Source: Allomyces macrogynus ATCC 38327 (Eukaryota; Blastocladiomycota; Blastocladiomycetes; Blastocladiales; Blastocladiaceae). Taken from it: a DNA stretch of 64,000 nucleotides. Shown in pieces: positions 1 through 11,590 of the stretch. The notes beneath the pieces were generated by a model. That model ran no database searches. It saw nothing but the letters and a program-made list of their open reading frames with translations, and was not told the origin of the DNA. The stretch spans positions 255,928 through 319,927 of the forward strand of contig GG745373.1 in NCBI GenBank assembly GCA_000151295.1. The letters are read 5' to 3'. The position numbers and the translations under genes are program-made. Numbering within the stretch: position 1 is the first letter of the stretch; the number at the start of each line of letters is the position of its first letter.

Positions 1-106
1 AACAGACAGAACAGAAACAAGCAATCAAGCAAAAGGCTCGGTAGAGAAAAATACAGTGTGCAGCCACGAAACGAGCGGCAATACCCACGCGTTGCCCGCG
101 CATCCG

Positions 107-2350
107 TTATGACCGGCGCCGTGCGAGTGCGGGCGACGGTACTGCCGGTGCCGCTGGCCGTTCCGGCACGTCGTTCTTGTTGACGGGTTCGGCTGCTGCA
201 GCGACGACCTCGGCGGGACTGCGCATGGGCGGCATGGACAAGTGCGGCGCGTCGTGCTCGTGTTGCTAAATGCGAAGGGGGAGGGACACGACGTTGCATT
301 AGTGCCAGGATCACCACAGCGCGCTTCCATCATCATCGCCAAATCCGCGACGGCACTATATCTGAACTGCACGTGTACCTGCCCGATCTTGACCTGCGCC
401 CAGACAAACACCCCGACCGCCGCGCCCACGACCGCGCCATTTAGCGCCAACACCCACGTCGCCGACTCGATCGCGAAGTGGCCCAGGAACACATTCGCGG
501 GCGCCAGCACGGCCACAATGTACCCAAGCACCCAGTGCAATTTATCGTGCCACGGCGCGCGCGAGCGTGTCGGGTCGAACCACTTGTCGATCGCGACGCC
601 GAGCAGGGCCTGCATGACGCTCAGGACCACGACGGCCAAGCCGAGTGCGCCGTGAATCGACGAGAAGTGGGCGCCGTCAGTGGCCGCGACAGCGATCGCG
701 AACGCGATCAGGGTCAGGACGACGACGAGCGTCAGCAGCGCGCGGTGGATCGGGAACCAGGACTTGGGCCGGATATTCTTGAGGAACCGCGCCGCGTAGA
801 TCCTGCACGGGTGGACTGGCGTGAGTAAACCAAACGCGAGCCAAACACGACAACGCGCACGTACCCCATGAACGACACCACCGACCACGCGACCGCCATC
901 AACACGCCGTGCGCAATCAGCATCGCCGCGCGGTTCGCACCCACACCCACGACCGCCGCGCCCGCGGCACTCCCGTCGGCCGCCAGAGCGTTGTACGTGA
1001 ACACGCCCGCGTCCTGGTGCTTGCCCAAACTGCTCGCCGACGTCGCGCGGCCGTCAGCCACCGCCCAGATAAACGTCTGCGCGGTATCCTGGAACGACCG
1101 GTCGTGCTGCGCGTCGGCCGAGAGCGCTGCGGGGCGACGAAGCGTGACCGAGTCGGTCGTGGACGCGACGATCCGGACGGATTGCGTGGGCGCGGCGCGC
1201 GGCGTCGTGCGACCCGTCGAGTACCGCCGCGAAACGACCCACCGGCCGGTTTCGCGCCAGGCCATCTGGTGGAGTTGGTGGAACATGGTGAGCACTTGGA
1301 CTTTGGGCGCAGGGGAGAAGGAAGAGTATCGGATGTACCAGGCAGTCGGCGCTTGCCATACTCGCGCCAATCCCAACCGCGACCCACCCGTCCGTGACCG
1401 TCGTGTTGAGCCGCACGTCGACAAACTTCCCCCCGGTCCCCGGCACCGCCGCCATCGCCACACACAGTTTAGGCGCGACACACAGCACCGGCGGCGCGCC
1501 GCTCGTCCCCGCGACCGACACCGGCGTCTCGGGAACCCCATCCCCGTCCCCGTCCCCTTCGTCCTCGTTTGGCGAATGCACTTTCGGCGGCGCCTTGGCG
1601 GCCGCGGCGAGCGCATTGTACGAGAACGTGCCGCGCGCATCGTGCATCCCGAGCACATTGCCGGTCACGGGCGTGTCCGAGTAGGCATAGATGAACGACT
1701 GGGACGAGTCGGTGAAGGAGTGGTCCTGCGCGGTCGCCGACAGGGTTGCGGGCCGGCGAACGGTCACAGAGGTCGCGTTGCTCGATACGATTTCCACGTT
1801 CTGGGTGGCGGCGACGGCCGGGGTCGTGTACCCGGAGGCGTACCGCCGCGAGACGGTCCACTGGCCAGCTTGTTGCCAGACGATCTTGGATCAAGGGGAA
1901 ATGTGAGACCATAGGGAAGGGGGTCAGTGCTTGCTTGATTGTGTTTATGAAAACGCGGGGGTGGCGGTGGCGCCGCTCCGTCCGACTCACTCGTTCGATC
2001 TTGACGCCGCACGCTTCTAGAACCCTTCCGACGCCCAAAATGGAGCCATCCCCCTCCAAGCCTAACAATGAACGTACCAGACAGTCGGCGCTCGTCATGC
2101 CTTCGCCAATCCCAATCCCCGTCCACCCGGCCGCCGTCGTTGCAATCGTCACGTCGACGCTCGCGCCGTTATTCGCGGGCTGCATGGCCACGCACAGCGT
2201 GTCGTCGACGCACGTGCGCGCGCCCGCGGATCCAGACGCCGGCGCGACTTGCCGCCGCGCGACGCGAAAGGCCGAGATGCCCGGCGGGCCGGACGTGCAC
2301 GCGAGCAGGACGAGCGTGGCGGCGAGCAGCGTGAGCGCGGTCGAGGTCAT
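107..2350 (-). CDS. Double-DOMON cytochrome b561 protein (copy A)
   Basis: Predicted membrane ferric-reductase-like electron carrier of about 600 aa. Exons on the minus strand: 2350-2078, 1884-1339, 1265-865, 802-379, 265-107; all phases match. An N-terminal signal peptide (TALTLLAATLVLLACTS) leads into two DOMON-like repeats. Each ends in an ADCL motif followed by W(R/Q)..G.W..SRRY. A four/five-helix cytochrome b561 domain follows. The four heme histidines expected for b561 are visible in LIAHGVLMAV, FPIHRAL, SIHGALG and KLHWVLGY. Family knowledge: such CYBDOM proteins move electrons across a membrane (ascorbate or flavin donor, ferric or catechol acceptor). The acceptor here is not known. 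An acidic DGDGDGDG linker separates the two DOMON units. The start ATG is followed directly by the signal peptide. The next gene is a close tandem paralogue with the same intron positions. The short C-terminal exon begins QHEH in both copies. Confidence 0.82.
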
Positions 2351-2767
2351 GGTGGATATGCCGGTGTGAGTGGGTGCAGCGAGGGGTCGTGGCCGTGCGT
2401 GCATGGTCGATGGACGGGGCAGGGACGAGAACGTCGCGGGAGCGGGAACGGTCGCGGCGCCGACGTGCCGGACAGAGCACGGCAGCGGAGAGAGGAACGC
2501 GCTCGTGCGGCCAGGCAGGGACAGAGTGGCGCCAATCGCTCCCCAGCCAAGCCATGTCTCGTCTCGCTTCGCCAGTCCGGCCAGCTCCACGGCGGCCGAG
2601 ATGCGCGCGGACGGGCCAAGTGCAAGTTCCCCTTGACTACCAATTTGCCAATGTATTCATGAGTTGTTTGAACAATGGAGGAGCGTGATGCAAAAAGGGT
2701 AGGTTGTGCACGCAAGCGGGCGCGCGCGCGAAGGGGTCGCGTCACGCGCAAAAATCGCGGCCGAGCA
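2351..2767. other. Intergenic region between the tandem CYBDOM genes
   Basis: This stretch holds the promoter of copy A and the 3' flank of copy B. It is GC-rich. I see no conserved ORF, RNA gene or clear repeat in it. Confidence 0.5.
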
Positions 2768-4801
2768 TCACGGCCGCGGCGCAATCGCGTCGGTCGACCC
2801 GTGCTGATCGCCGGTAGGTCCTGCCGCCGCGTTCGCGCCGAGCTGGTCGCGGTCGGCCGACGCGTTCTTGTCGACGAGCGGCATCGCTTGGTGCTCGTGT
2901 TGCTACACGTCCAACACAGGTTTCGTCAGCTCGTGCTCGAGCCCATGCACGAGAAAAGAAGCAAGAACACGCACCTGGCCAATCTTGACCTGCCCCCACG
3001 CAAACGCGATCACAAGCACGCCCATGACCGCCACGTTCACCGCAAGCAGCCACGTCGCCGTGTCGTTCTTCATGTGGCCCAGGACGACATTGACGGGCCC
3101 GCCGAGCCCGACCAGGTAACCGAGGTACCAGTGCAGCTTGTCCCACCATGGTACTTCGGTGCGGTTCGCGTCGAACCACCGGTCAATCAAGAATCCGAGA
3201 ACGCCCTGCGCCAGGCACCCGGCCGTGATGGCGAGCCCGAGCTTGCCGTGGAGCCCGTCAAAGTGCTCGCCGTCGGTCGCGGCCACCATGACCGCGAACC
3301 CGATGATAGTGAGCAGGACGGCGAGACCAAGGAGCGCGCGGTGCACGGGGAACCACGTCTTGGGCCACTTGTTCTTGAGAAAGCGCGCGGCAAAGACTCT
3401 GCAAGACAGTGGGGCGCGCTGGTTAGGATCTCCGCACGGTTGCCACCCGATCTCTTGAAAACATACCCCATGAACGACAAAAACGACCACGCAACCGCCA
3501 TCAAAATGCCGTGTACCGCAATCATCGTCGACCGCTGGCTCGTGCTCGCCGCGGTCCCGTCGGCCGAGTACGCATTGTACGTAAACGTGCCCTCGGACCG
3601 GTGCATGCCCAGGTTGCCCGCCGACGCCGAGACCCCGTCGGCGACCGCCCAGATGAACGTCTGCGACGAGTTCGTAAACGACTGGTCGCCCGAGCTGGCC
3701 GTCAGGGTCACGGGCCGGCGCACGGTCACGGTCGACGCGGTACTCGCGACAATCTGAATCGCCTGTGTGGTCGCGGGCGCCGGCGTCTCATGACCCGTCG
3801 AGTGCCGGCGCGAGACGACCCACTGGTTGTTTTCGCGCCACGCCATCTGTTGAATTACAGGTGGAGAGTCAGTTACGCTGGTCGTGGATGCGGAACGTGC
3901 ATAAACATACGTACCAAGATATCAGCGCTCCTCATACTCGACCCGATCCCAATCCCAATCCACCCGGACGAAATCGTCGTGTTCAGCAACACGTCCACAT
4001 ATGACGTGTTCCCCGGCACAATCCCCATCGCCACACACACTTTCGACGACGGGCACACTACAGGCATCCCGCTCAAAGATGCTGCCGCGGCCGTCGACCC
4101 CGTCGCCGACCCCGTCACCGACGAATCGCCCGCAGCCTTGGCATCCGATCCCTCCGTCACCGACAGCGCGTTGTACGAGAACGACCCCTCGGCGGCATGC
4201 CGTGCGAAATTGGACCCGGACACAGCCGACGTCGCATACGCCCAAATAAACGCCTGCGAGCTATTCGAAAACGACTGGTCCCGCGCACTTGCCGAGAGCG
4301 TGGCCGGGCGGCGCACCGTTACGGACGACGCGGAACTAGCGACGATTTGCACGTTTTGCGCCGACGCAGCAGTGGGCAGGTCGTGCGAGGTCGCGTACCG
4401 CCGGCTGACGGCCCACTTGCCCGAGCTGTCTTTCCAGACCATCTACATCGGCGCAATTGGGTCAGTTTGTCTTGTCCCACGTGGGCGGAGCACAGGAAGA
4501 AAGGACGGACGAGGCAGTCGGCATTGCTCATCGACGACCCGAGGCCAACACCGGCCCACCCGGCCACGGTCGTGTTGATCGTCACGTCGACGCTCGCGCC
4601 ATTGTTGGCGGGCATCATGGACACACAGAGCTTGGAGTCCACGCAGACGGGCGTGCCGGCCACGCCGGACGTCGCGGAAGATCCGCCCGTGCGCGACGCG
4701 GGGCGACCCGTCACGGTTGAACTTGCGAGTAGGAAAAGCGCGAGCGTCGCGACCATGGCCACGGCGGCAGCGCGGCCAAAGCGCGCGGCGGTGGCAGACA
4801 T
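2768..4801 (-). CDS. Double-DOMON cytochrome b561 protein (copy B)
   Basis: Tandem paralogue of the gene before it, about 585 aa. Exons on the minus strand: 4801-4511, 4442-3915, 3846-3467, 3398-2975, 2902-2768. Three introns are exactly 68 bases. Domain order is signal peptide (VAMVATLALFLLASS), DOMON, DOMON, cytochrome b561. The four b561 histidines are seen in AVHGILMAV, FPVHRALL, GLHGKLGL and KLHWYLGY. All four intron positions and phases (0, 0, 2, 0) equal those of copy A, so the pair arose by duplication of a complete intron-bearing gene. The role is presumably trans-membrane electron transfer, as for copy A. The linker between the DOMON units differs (Ser/Thr/Ala-rich here, acidic in copy A), which suggests the copies have diverged for some time. 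Confidence 0.83.
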
Positions 4802-5624
4802 GGCGGGTTGATTGATGGGTCGAGGACCGGCACGATTTCAGTGTTGAGGTCGCTGGTAGCAGTTGAACGTTGGCAAGCGTGCAGCAGGCGAACAGCGCGC
4901 GGGCGCCTTTGGGCTTTATTGGTTGCGGGCAGTCGTGCCCGGGCACGCCGTCGTGTGCAAAATATTGTTGGAAGCGGCGCTTGCGAAGCTGATGAAGGCG
5001 CCGCCGGACTTGGCAGCCGCACCAGAAGAGAAGCGAAGCGGAGCTGAACTTGCCCCGCTTCGATCGCGCGCAGCGCCTCGTGCGGATCCCGTGTTGCCGA
5101 TCCAAATGCGGTGCGATGCCGCCGCTGGAAGACGCCCAAGACCAACGTCCAACGACCCCGCGCGGCCGTGATGCCCACTGTCCCTGCTGAACGGACGGCA
5201 GCACGCCAAGGCCCATGCCAACCTCTTCCTCCTCGTCGCCGGGAATGTCTGATAGCGAAGCGTGTTGTTTGTTCCCTCCCCATCTGGAGCAAATTTGGCG
5301 GGAGAGCTGTAGCTGAGAGTGTTCGCAAGTCCTTGATGCCTGTGTCGGTTCGGAATCTTTCGCCACGTTCGGACTCTCCCAGGAGAGCGCGACGACGCAA
5401 ATCAGGTCGGGATCAAAATGAACGCGTGTCCATCTCTCTTCTCCACCCGGAATCATGAACAATGGTGTCGTCGCGGGCAGCGCAGGACAAGACAGGACCA
5501 ACAATAAACTCTTCTACCGAATCTATCGCCATTTCAACTGGGTTCTACGTTCGAGATCTAAAAATAAACCACAAAGCCAACACAACCGGCACTATACAAT
5601 GAGTTCAAGTCTCATTCCCGGCCA
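4802..5624. other. Intergenic region, 823 bases
   Basis: This lies upstream of CYBDOM copy B and downstream of the ABC1 kinase-like gene, both on the minus strand. Several open frames cross it, but none shows a recognisable domain or consistent splice structure. The part near 5500-5610 is AT-richer than its surroundings, as expected for a 3' flank. Confidence 0.45.
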
Positions 5625-7705
5625 TCAAACTGGCACAGGTTCCGCAACGGCTTCGACCTCGACCTCACCCTCGCCAAACTCACGCAACACGCGCTCCGCA
5701 TGCTCGCGCCACGCGACCGCAGCCTTGACGCGATCTCTCGGCGCCAACAGCGTCCCAAGCCCGCGCAACAACATACTCGTGCGCATCGGCATCACGAGCC
5801 AACCCGGCAAATCCTCCCAAGGGTCGCGCGCGCGCAACGCCAACATTTTGTCGCGGTACTCGGCCATCGACACGCGCGACCCGTCCGGGTTACGCGTGAC
5901 GAGGTCGTCGCAGTTGAAGAGGATCTGGCCCGCAGCGGCGAGCGTGTCCTGGTACATGTGCCGTGACCGCACGCCGAGGTCGGCCATGATTTGGGCGATC
6001 CGGGCGGTGTCGTCACTCGCGAGCGCAGTCATGAGTCGCGCCAGGTCCCGGCGTTGCTCGTTGGTCAGGGACTTGACTTGGCCGTAGTCGATGAGGCCGA
6101 CCACGGGGGTGCCATCGTCGTCGTGGTAGAGGAGGAGGTTGCCCGGGTGCTAGGGAGGGATGGTCAAGTGAGTTCTTTGAGAAAACAAATGGGGCACGAA
6201 AGAGAAAACAAACGAACCGGATCGCCGTTGAACAGGCCATTCACGAGCATCTGGTACCCGTGCACGTCGAGCAACAGACGCACCATATCGGGCCCACCGA
6301 CCGGCTGGAGGACGCGCGGGTACGGCAGTGCCGTGCGCGAGAAGACCCAGCCAATCGAGTGATTCCACGCCCACACGGCCGACCAGCCGACGTAATTGCG
6401 CAGGAAAATCACGACCGCGGCACGCGCCATCTTGAGCTTCATGCGCCAGCTCGGGCGCATAAACTCGTCGGCCTTTTTCAGCGCCGCGGGCGTCAACCGC
6501 ATCGGCGGCGAAGGTGACGTCTCGCCCTTGGTAAACACGTCGCCGGCACCACCCTCGACGGGCGTCGGCGGGCGACGGCCCGCCTGGCCCATCATGGGCG
6601 CCAATTCGTCGAGGTCCTGGCCCATGGCCGCCGCGACTTCCCGGTAATAGCGCAGTACCACGTCGACGAGCTTTTCGCCGGGCAACCGCTCCATGACAAT
6701 CACGCGCGGCGTGCACAGGTCCGGGACCGTGCGCGGCATCGCGAGCCGCACCTTGACGTGCGCGAGCGGTCCCGTCGTCGGGTGCGACCCAACCCCCGTC
6801 CCCCACTTGGCGTCAGGCGCGATATACCCGCCTTCGACCAAGTTGCCACGAATCGTTTCGAGTGCCCAGGCCTCGCGCTCAAAATCAAACTCGGTCAGGA
6901 ACTGCGCCTGCATTTCATCGAGCACCATCAGCTGCTCCGGCTGGATCAATTTGGCCAGTTGCCGCGACGTCTTGAAATCCTGCTCGAAAATGTCGCGCGT
7001 GCCTGGGCACTGCACTTTCACGACCACCTCGCGGCCGTCCTTGAGCCGCGCCGAATGCACTTGCGCGATTGACGCGGCACCGAGCGGGCTCGCGTCCCAT
7101 TCGGCAAACACGTCGTTCAAGTCCGTCACGCCGAGTTCTTTGCGCACGATTTCGGCGACTTCGTCGTTGGGCAAGGCGCTCGGAACTTGGTCGAGGAGCG
7201 GGGCCAGCGCGTCGCGGTAGGCTTGCGGGACCAGGTCCGACCGCGTCGTCATTACTTGGCCAATCTTGACGTATAAACCGCGCAGTTGCAGGATCAGGTC
7301 GAGCGCGGTCGGCGCGTACTGCTTGTGCAGCGCCTCGAACGCCGCGTCGCGCTCCTCTTCCGACGCGTTGCGCAGTTTGAAGTTGACCCACTCGTAGTGC
7401 AGATAAATGGGCCCAACCTCTATCAATTGTTTGGGAATGGGCGGTCAGCTTTGGACACCGCACAGGGCCGTGTGCACGCTGTGAGCAATCGTACTCTTGT
7501 AAATCGTGAGAGGACGGTTCAGGCGCGCCATGGTCGCCATAAACTCGGGGTCCTGCGCGACATAGTACCGGTGCCCCGCGTAACCGGCACCAAACAGGCC
7601 GACATCAGCAATGAGGCGTCCCGCAACGCCAATGGAGCGCCGGAAGAGCGACTTGGGGGCCGCTTGCGGCGCGATGCGTCGTGCCAGGTGCAATGCTGTC
7701 AACAT
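5625..7705 (-). CDS. ABC1/ADCK (UbiB-type) atypical kinase-like protein
   Basis: About 645 aa, three exons on the minus strand: 7705-7495, 7419-6218, 6149-5625. The N-terminus is Arg/Ala-rich without acids (LARRIAPQAAPK, SLFRRSIGVAGR) and resembles a mitochondrial targeting sequence. Family hallmarks present: KxGQ (LYVKIGQ), the Ala-rich loop LGAASIAQVHSA with Lys in VVVKVQ, NGDPHPGN for the catalytic Asp/Asn, and DYGQ in place of DFG. The HPGN motif is restored exactly by splicing the 68-base intron at 6150-6217. For intron 1 I chose donor 7494 over 7458 because it gives the family pattern ending PIYLHY and a normal 75-base intron. Overall it looks closest to the ADCK1/ADCK5 (yeast MCP2) branch, linked to mitochondrial lipid or coenzyme Q homeostasis. 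That subfamily call is inference. A poorly conserved Pro-rich insert lies near residues 330-400. Confidence 0.85.
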
Positions 7706-8487
7706 TGAGAGCGCGCGTGTTGGTACTTGGTTTGTGGCTGTCGTGAGAGTTGATTGGCGGCAGCAAGACTTGCTGGCTTGGAATGTCAAAACTGGTCCGG
7801 TAGTCGTCCGAGTCGCTGCAGTAGAGAGATGGACGGGAATGGTGCAAGGCTGGTTCAGTCGCGACTGGCCGTGCCCGTGGTTGCTGGTATTTATGAGCGT
7901 CGTTGGCAAGCAGCGACGATGAAGGGTTGTGGACGACGAGCGTGGTGAAGTCGTTGACCTTTGTGTTTTGCTGACTGAGATCGCGCGTCTCTGATCAGAA
8001 CACCAGAAAACACGTGAGGGACAATATGCTGCACGACCCACGTGCGCTTGCATGCTGCGCCACACTGAACCGGAAACTAGCTGGGGCCGGCCGCTCGCCT
8101 CGATCGAGCCGGCCAACCGGCCACGTCCACTGACCCGAAGCCCGACCACCAACCACTTCACAGCGATGAGCGCCACTCACCTCAACAAGGCGCTGGCGCG
8201 CACACGCCGTGGTAAATGAGAGCGGGCCCACGCGGGGCGCCACCCGTCCTGCAGCGGCGACGATCCGCTGCAAGATCTTCCCCCGCGTTGGGCGTCCATG
8301 AACGATATCATCACTGCTGCGGCCCCATTCTCTCTCTTCATTTCTCAATCTCTCTGGGCGGAGGTTGACGTCGAACACTCTCTTGTCGACGACGAGCACG
8401 CACGCATCGCATCGCATTCTGCCGGTATCTCCATTGTCGCGCACTGGCCAGGAGCCGTCACCGGCTTCCTGCACCCGCAAGACGACC
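7706..8487. promoter_or_regulatory. Divergent intergenic region ABC1K / PRPS
   Basis: This is 782 bases between the starts of two divergently transcribed genes, so it should hold both promoters. I found no coding domain. No single element stands out. Confidence 0.4.
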
Positions 8488-10359
8488 ATGAAGCCCAAGT
8501 TCGTCAAGAAGCTGCTTTTGAATATTTCGCGCTGGAAATCGGTCGACCAGTTTGGCACTCCGAGTCCGCCCGCGTCCATCAAGGAGGTGCTCGACGAACC
8601 ATCAAGCGAGATCAGCATCGAAGTCGTGCAGCCGGCGCACAGTGTCCGGTCGATTGAGCTCACGGCGAGCCCATCGTCGTCGCCAACTGCATCAACATTT
8701 GCACCTGCCGTGGCCAAGGTCGCGGAACCTGCAGCGGTGCAGCATGAACCTGAACCCGCAAGTCTCGTGCGTAGATCTCGAAACCGATCAGCCAAGCATG
8801 GATTGGCACGCTCACCGGAAATCAATGATGTATCAGGATCCCGTTGGCGCTGGTGCTGGTCGTTTGCCTGTTACGCCTGCTCCGACCCAGGCACCTGTAC
8901 TTGCTCCAGCAAAGGACGCGACACCTGAACCGCAGGCGGCGATTTTTGCTCCCCAACCCGCTCAAACTGCACCACGCGCCGGCACTCGTTCCTCTGCGCC
9001 GCCCGCTCCTGCTGATGCCGTCGCCGACTCGGAAAAACGGCTGCGCCCGACGCGTATGCGCGACCTGATCATTCTCTCCGGTTCGTCGCACCCGGACCTG
9101 ACCGCGGCCATCTGCGACCGGCTCGGCCTGCGTCCTGGCGACGTGACGCGCGCCAAATTCTCCAACAACGAGACGCGCGTCGAAATCCAGGAATCGGTGC
9201 GCGGCATGGATGTGTTTGTCGTGCAGTCGGCATGCGGCACCGTCAACGACCAGCTCATTGAGCTGCTGATCCTGCTCGCGGCGTGCAAGACGGCGTCGGC
9301 GCGCCGCGTCACGGTCGTGATGCCGTTGTTCCCCTACGCGCGGCAGCCGGAGACGCCCTACATGCGGAACGGTATGCCGATCGCGCGGCTCTCGCCCGAC
9401 GCGTGCGCGAAACTCGTCGAGATGCAGGGTGGCGCGCCGTTCCCGCACCCGGTCTCGGTCCCGGCATCGCGCGCCAATTCGCGCGCGCCTTCGAGGGCTC
9501 AGTCTCGTGCACCGTCGCGTGCGCCGTCGCCGGCGCTCGGCATGTCGGTCGGGTCCATGGACCGTGGGCGCGCAGGTGGTAAGGTGGGCCCGAGTACCAG
9601 GTGTGGAACGCGAAACCGGCGACTCTGATTGCGGATATGCTCGTGTCAGCGGGTGCGGATCAGATTATCACGATGGACTTGCACCATCCGCAGTTCCAGG
9701 GCTTGTTCGACATTCCGTTTGATAACTTGTCGAGTTACCCGCTCATGCACAAGTACATCGTCGAGCACATTCCGGCGTGGCAGGACGCGGTTATTGTGTC
9801 GCCCGATTCGGGCGGTGCCAAGCGGTACGCAATTTTTTTATCGCCATTTTGCGGCGCGCTTTATGGTGGACTCATTTTTGCTTTGCTTGTGGATAGCGCA
9901 ACGACCATCGCCGACGCGCTCGAGCTGCCCTTTGCCCTGATCCACAACGACCGGCGGCACGCGACCGCCGAGCCGACCCTTGTCGGCAACGTCGCTGGCA
10001 AGGCCACGATCGTCATTGACGACATGATCGACACGGGCCGCACGCTCGCGACCGCGAGCGAACTACTCGTCCGACACGGCGCGGCCAAGGTCTACGCGGT
10101 CGTGACGCACGGGATTTTTTCGAGCGACGCGATTGACCGGCTCATGGCGGCGCCGCTCGATCGTGTCGTCGTGTCGAACACGGTCCCGCAGGCCGACCAT
10201 TTGCGCGCCGCGATTCACGCGGGCCACATGGGCAAGGCCGCGGCGAGCCACAAATTTCAAGTGTTTGATGTCGCGCCACTGTTGGCAGAGACGATTCGGC
10301 GGATTCATTATGGCGAGTCGGTGTCGTTTTTGTTTGATGTGGTGCCGATTGTGCGCTGA
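8488..10359 (+). CDS. Ribose-phosphate pyrophosphokinase (PRPP synthetase)
   Basis: Makes PRPP from ribose 5-phosphate and ATP for purine, pyrimidine, His and Trp synthesis; cytosolic. About 550 aa. Exons: 8488-8766, 8837-9506 (or 9518), 9584-9824, 9897-10359. Core motifs: [52 protein letters not shown], and the PRPP-binding loop [11 protein letters not shown]. The protein is long for the family (about 320 aa) because of an N-terminal extension of about 180 residues and an Ala/Pro/Ser/Arg repeat insert after the KLVE segment. Fungal PRS proteins often carry a non-homologous insert at that point. Intron 2 is uncertain: frame and an in-frame TAA force an acceptor at 9583, after a GGTAAG string. 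Intron 3 (72 bases) has no stop in frame. It is recognised because removing it restores the AKRATTIAD segment. Confidence 0.85.
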
Positions 10360-10524
10360 TGACTTTTCGACCCAGAGGAAGCCAAAGGGAAAAAAGAAAA
10401 CGGTGTTCTGGAAATCAATAATGTGATTTTTTGTGAGAATGAGCGGAAGGCAAAGCAAAAGGCTGTGCAGATCACAAACCTAAACTTCACCAGCAAGCTC
10501 CTGGACAGCGACCGGTTTTTAAAT

Positions 10525-10605
10525 GGATCGAGTGGGGTTCGAACCCACGCCTCTTACGAGACTGCAACTTGAGTGCAGCACCTTAGACCTCTCGGTCATC
10601 GATCC
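10525..10605 (-). tRNA. tRNA-Leu (anticodon CAA)
   Basis: The minus strand folds as an 81-base tRNA without an intron. Acceptor stem GGATCGA/TCGATCC; D-stem GACC/GGTC; anticodon stem CTGCA/TGCAG around loop CTCAAGT (anticodon CAA); a long variable arm typical of Leu; T-arm GTGGG-TTCGAAC-CCCAC. No CCA is encoded, as expected in eukaryotes. It lies tail-to-tail with the PRPP synthetase gene, 165 bases from its stop. A minus-strand T-rich run complementary to 10391-10400 could serve in Pol III termination but is about 125 bases away. Confidence 0.95.
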
Positions 10606-11590
10606 GGAATTACACAAGAGAATAGCTACCTGGAGCAGAAAATCTTTATATTCCGCTTGCTCACTTGTTCCACCTGGTCGCTTCTTGGACTTCTTCGCGC
10701 CGGGAACCTATACAATCCTCTTGATGGGATATTCTGCCTGATTATCTTACTGAGCAATTGCCGTGAGCCGCTGGGACTCTACATAACCTGTTAATTGAGG
10801 CCAGTTTCTAGGCAGATGTGTAGCACCTGAATAGAAACGTCCCAGCCCTGTCCGCCTGTGTCCCCAACGCAGTTGCAGGCTCACCTCTTCTCGCGGTCGA
10901 GAACATTGTCTCGGACCAGGAGGGAGCTTGACGTCAAGGGAAGGTCTCGAGTGGATGGGGACAGGTGAAGGGTGTGTGATCAGTTGATGATCAATGAGCG
11001 GGCAAGGGAGTTTCTGAGCAGGTCTGAGTCAGATGAAGATTCGTGATGGCAAAGGACCGGTGACACGTGCATACGGACGTGGACGCAGCCGGGTCGAGCT
11101 TGCTGGCAGCAAGTGAGTGGAGCACCAGAACAGCAGGACCTGCTGCTACCATGACTGGCCTGTGCAGTCCAAGAACACAGTGCTGTCTCTCCAGCTTTGG
11201 TGCTGTCTACTGTCTCTCTTTCCGTCATCGCCCTTGCCATTCTGGCCGGTGCCTCGGCCAGATCGCCAACGTAGGTACCTCGCTTCTGTCATTTGCAACG
11301 CCTGACCACCTGTTTGAGTCACTCCCTCAGTGCATTTGACGTGATCGCTAAAATCACGAAAGAGACAGGCGAAAGTCTCATCGCAAGTCACATGGTCGTT
11401 ACCAAGTCCTCTCACGTTTGCATCGCAAAGATGTGCATCGAAATCGGCAAGACGAAGACCAGCTGCAATCGAGCGTTATCTCCACACAAATCCATGCGCA
11501 ACTGCCCGTAGCCGCTCAGGCGCGATCCAACCTTTGCTGCTGCTGCACAAACACCGCCTTGACCCAAGAAGTTTCCAACATCTGCGCACC
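10606..11590. other. Intergenic region, 985 bases
   Basis: Region between tRNA-Leu and the BZZ1-like gene. It is less GC-rich than the neighbouring genes. Open frames here are short and show no known domain or codon pattern. It probably holds the BZZ1 promoter and tRNA 5' flank. I see no repeat array. Confidence 0.45.

Noticed and set aside
4443..5504. A 353-codon minus frame upstream of CYBDOM copy B
   Set aside because: It runs through the start and first exon of a well-supported gene in another frame and has no recognisable domain.
7420..7458. A 39-base intron in the ABC1 kinase-like gene
   Set aside because: It is too short compared with all others. Donor 7494 gives a 75-base intron and a better family alignment at the same phase.
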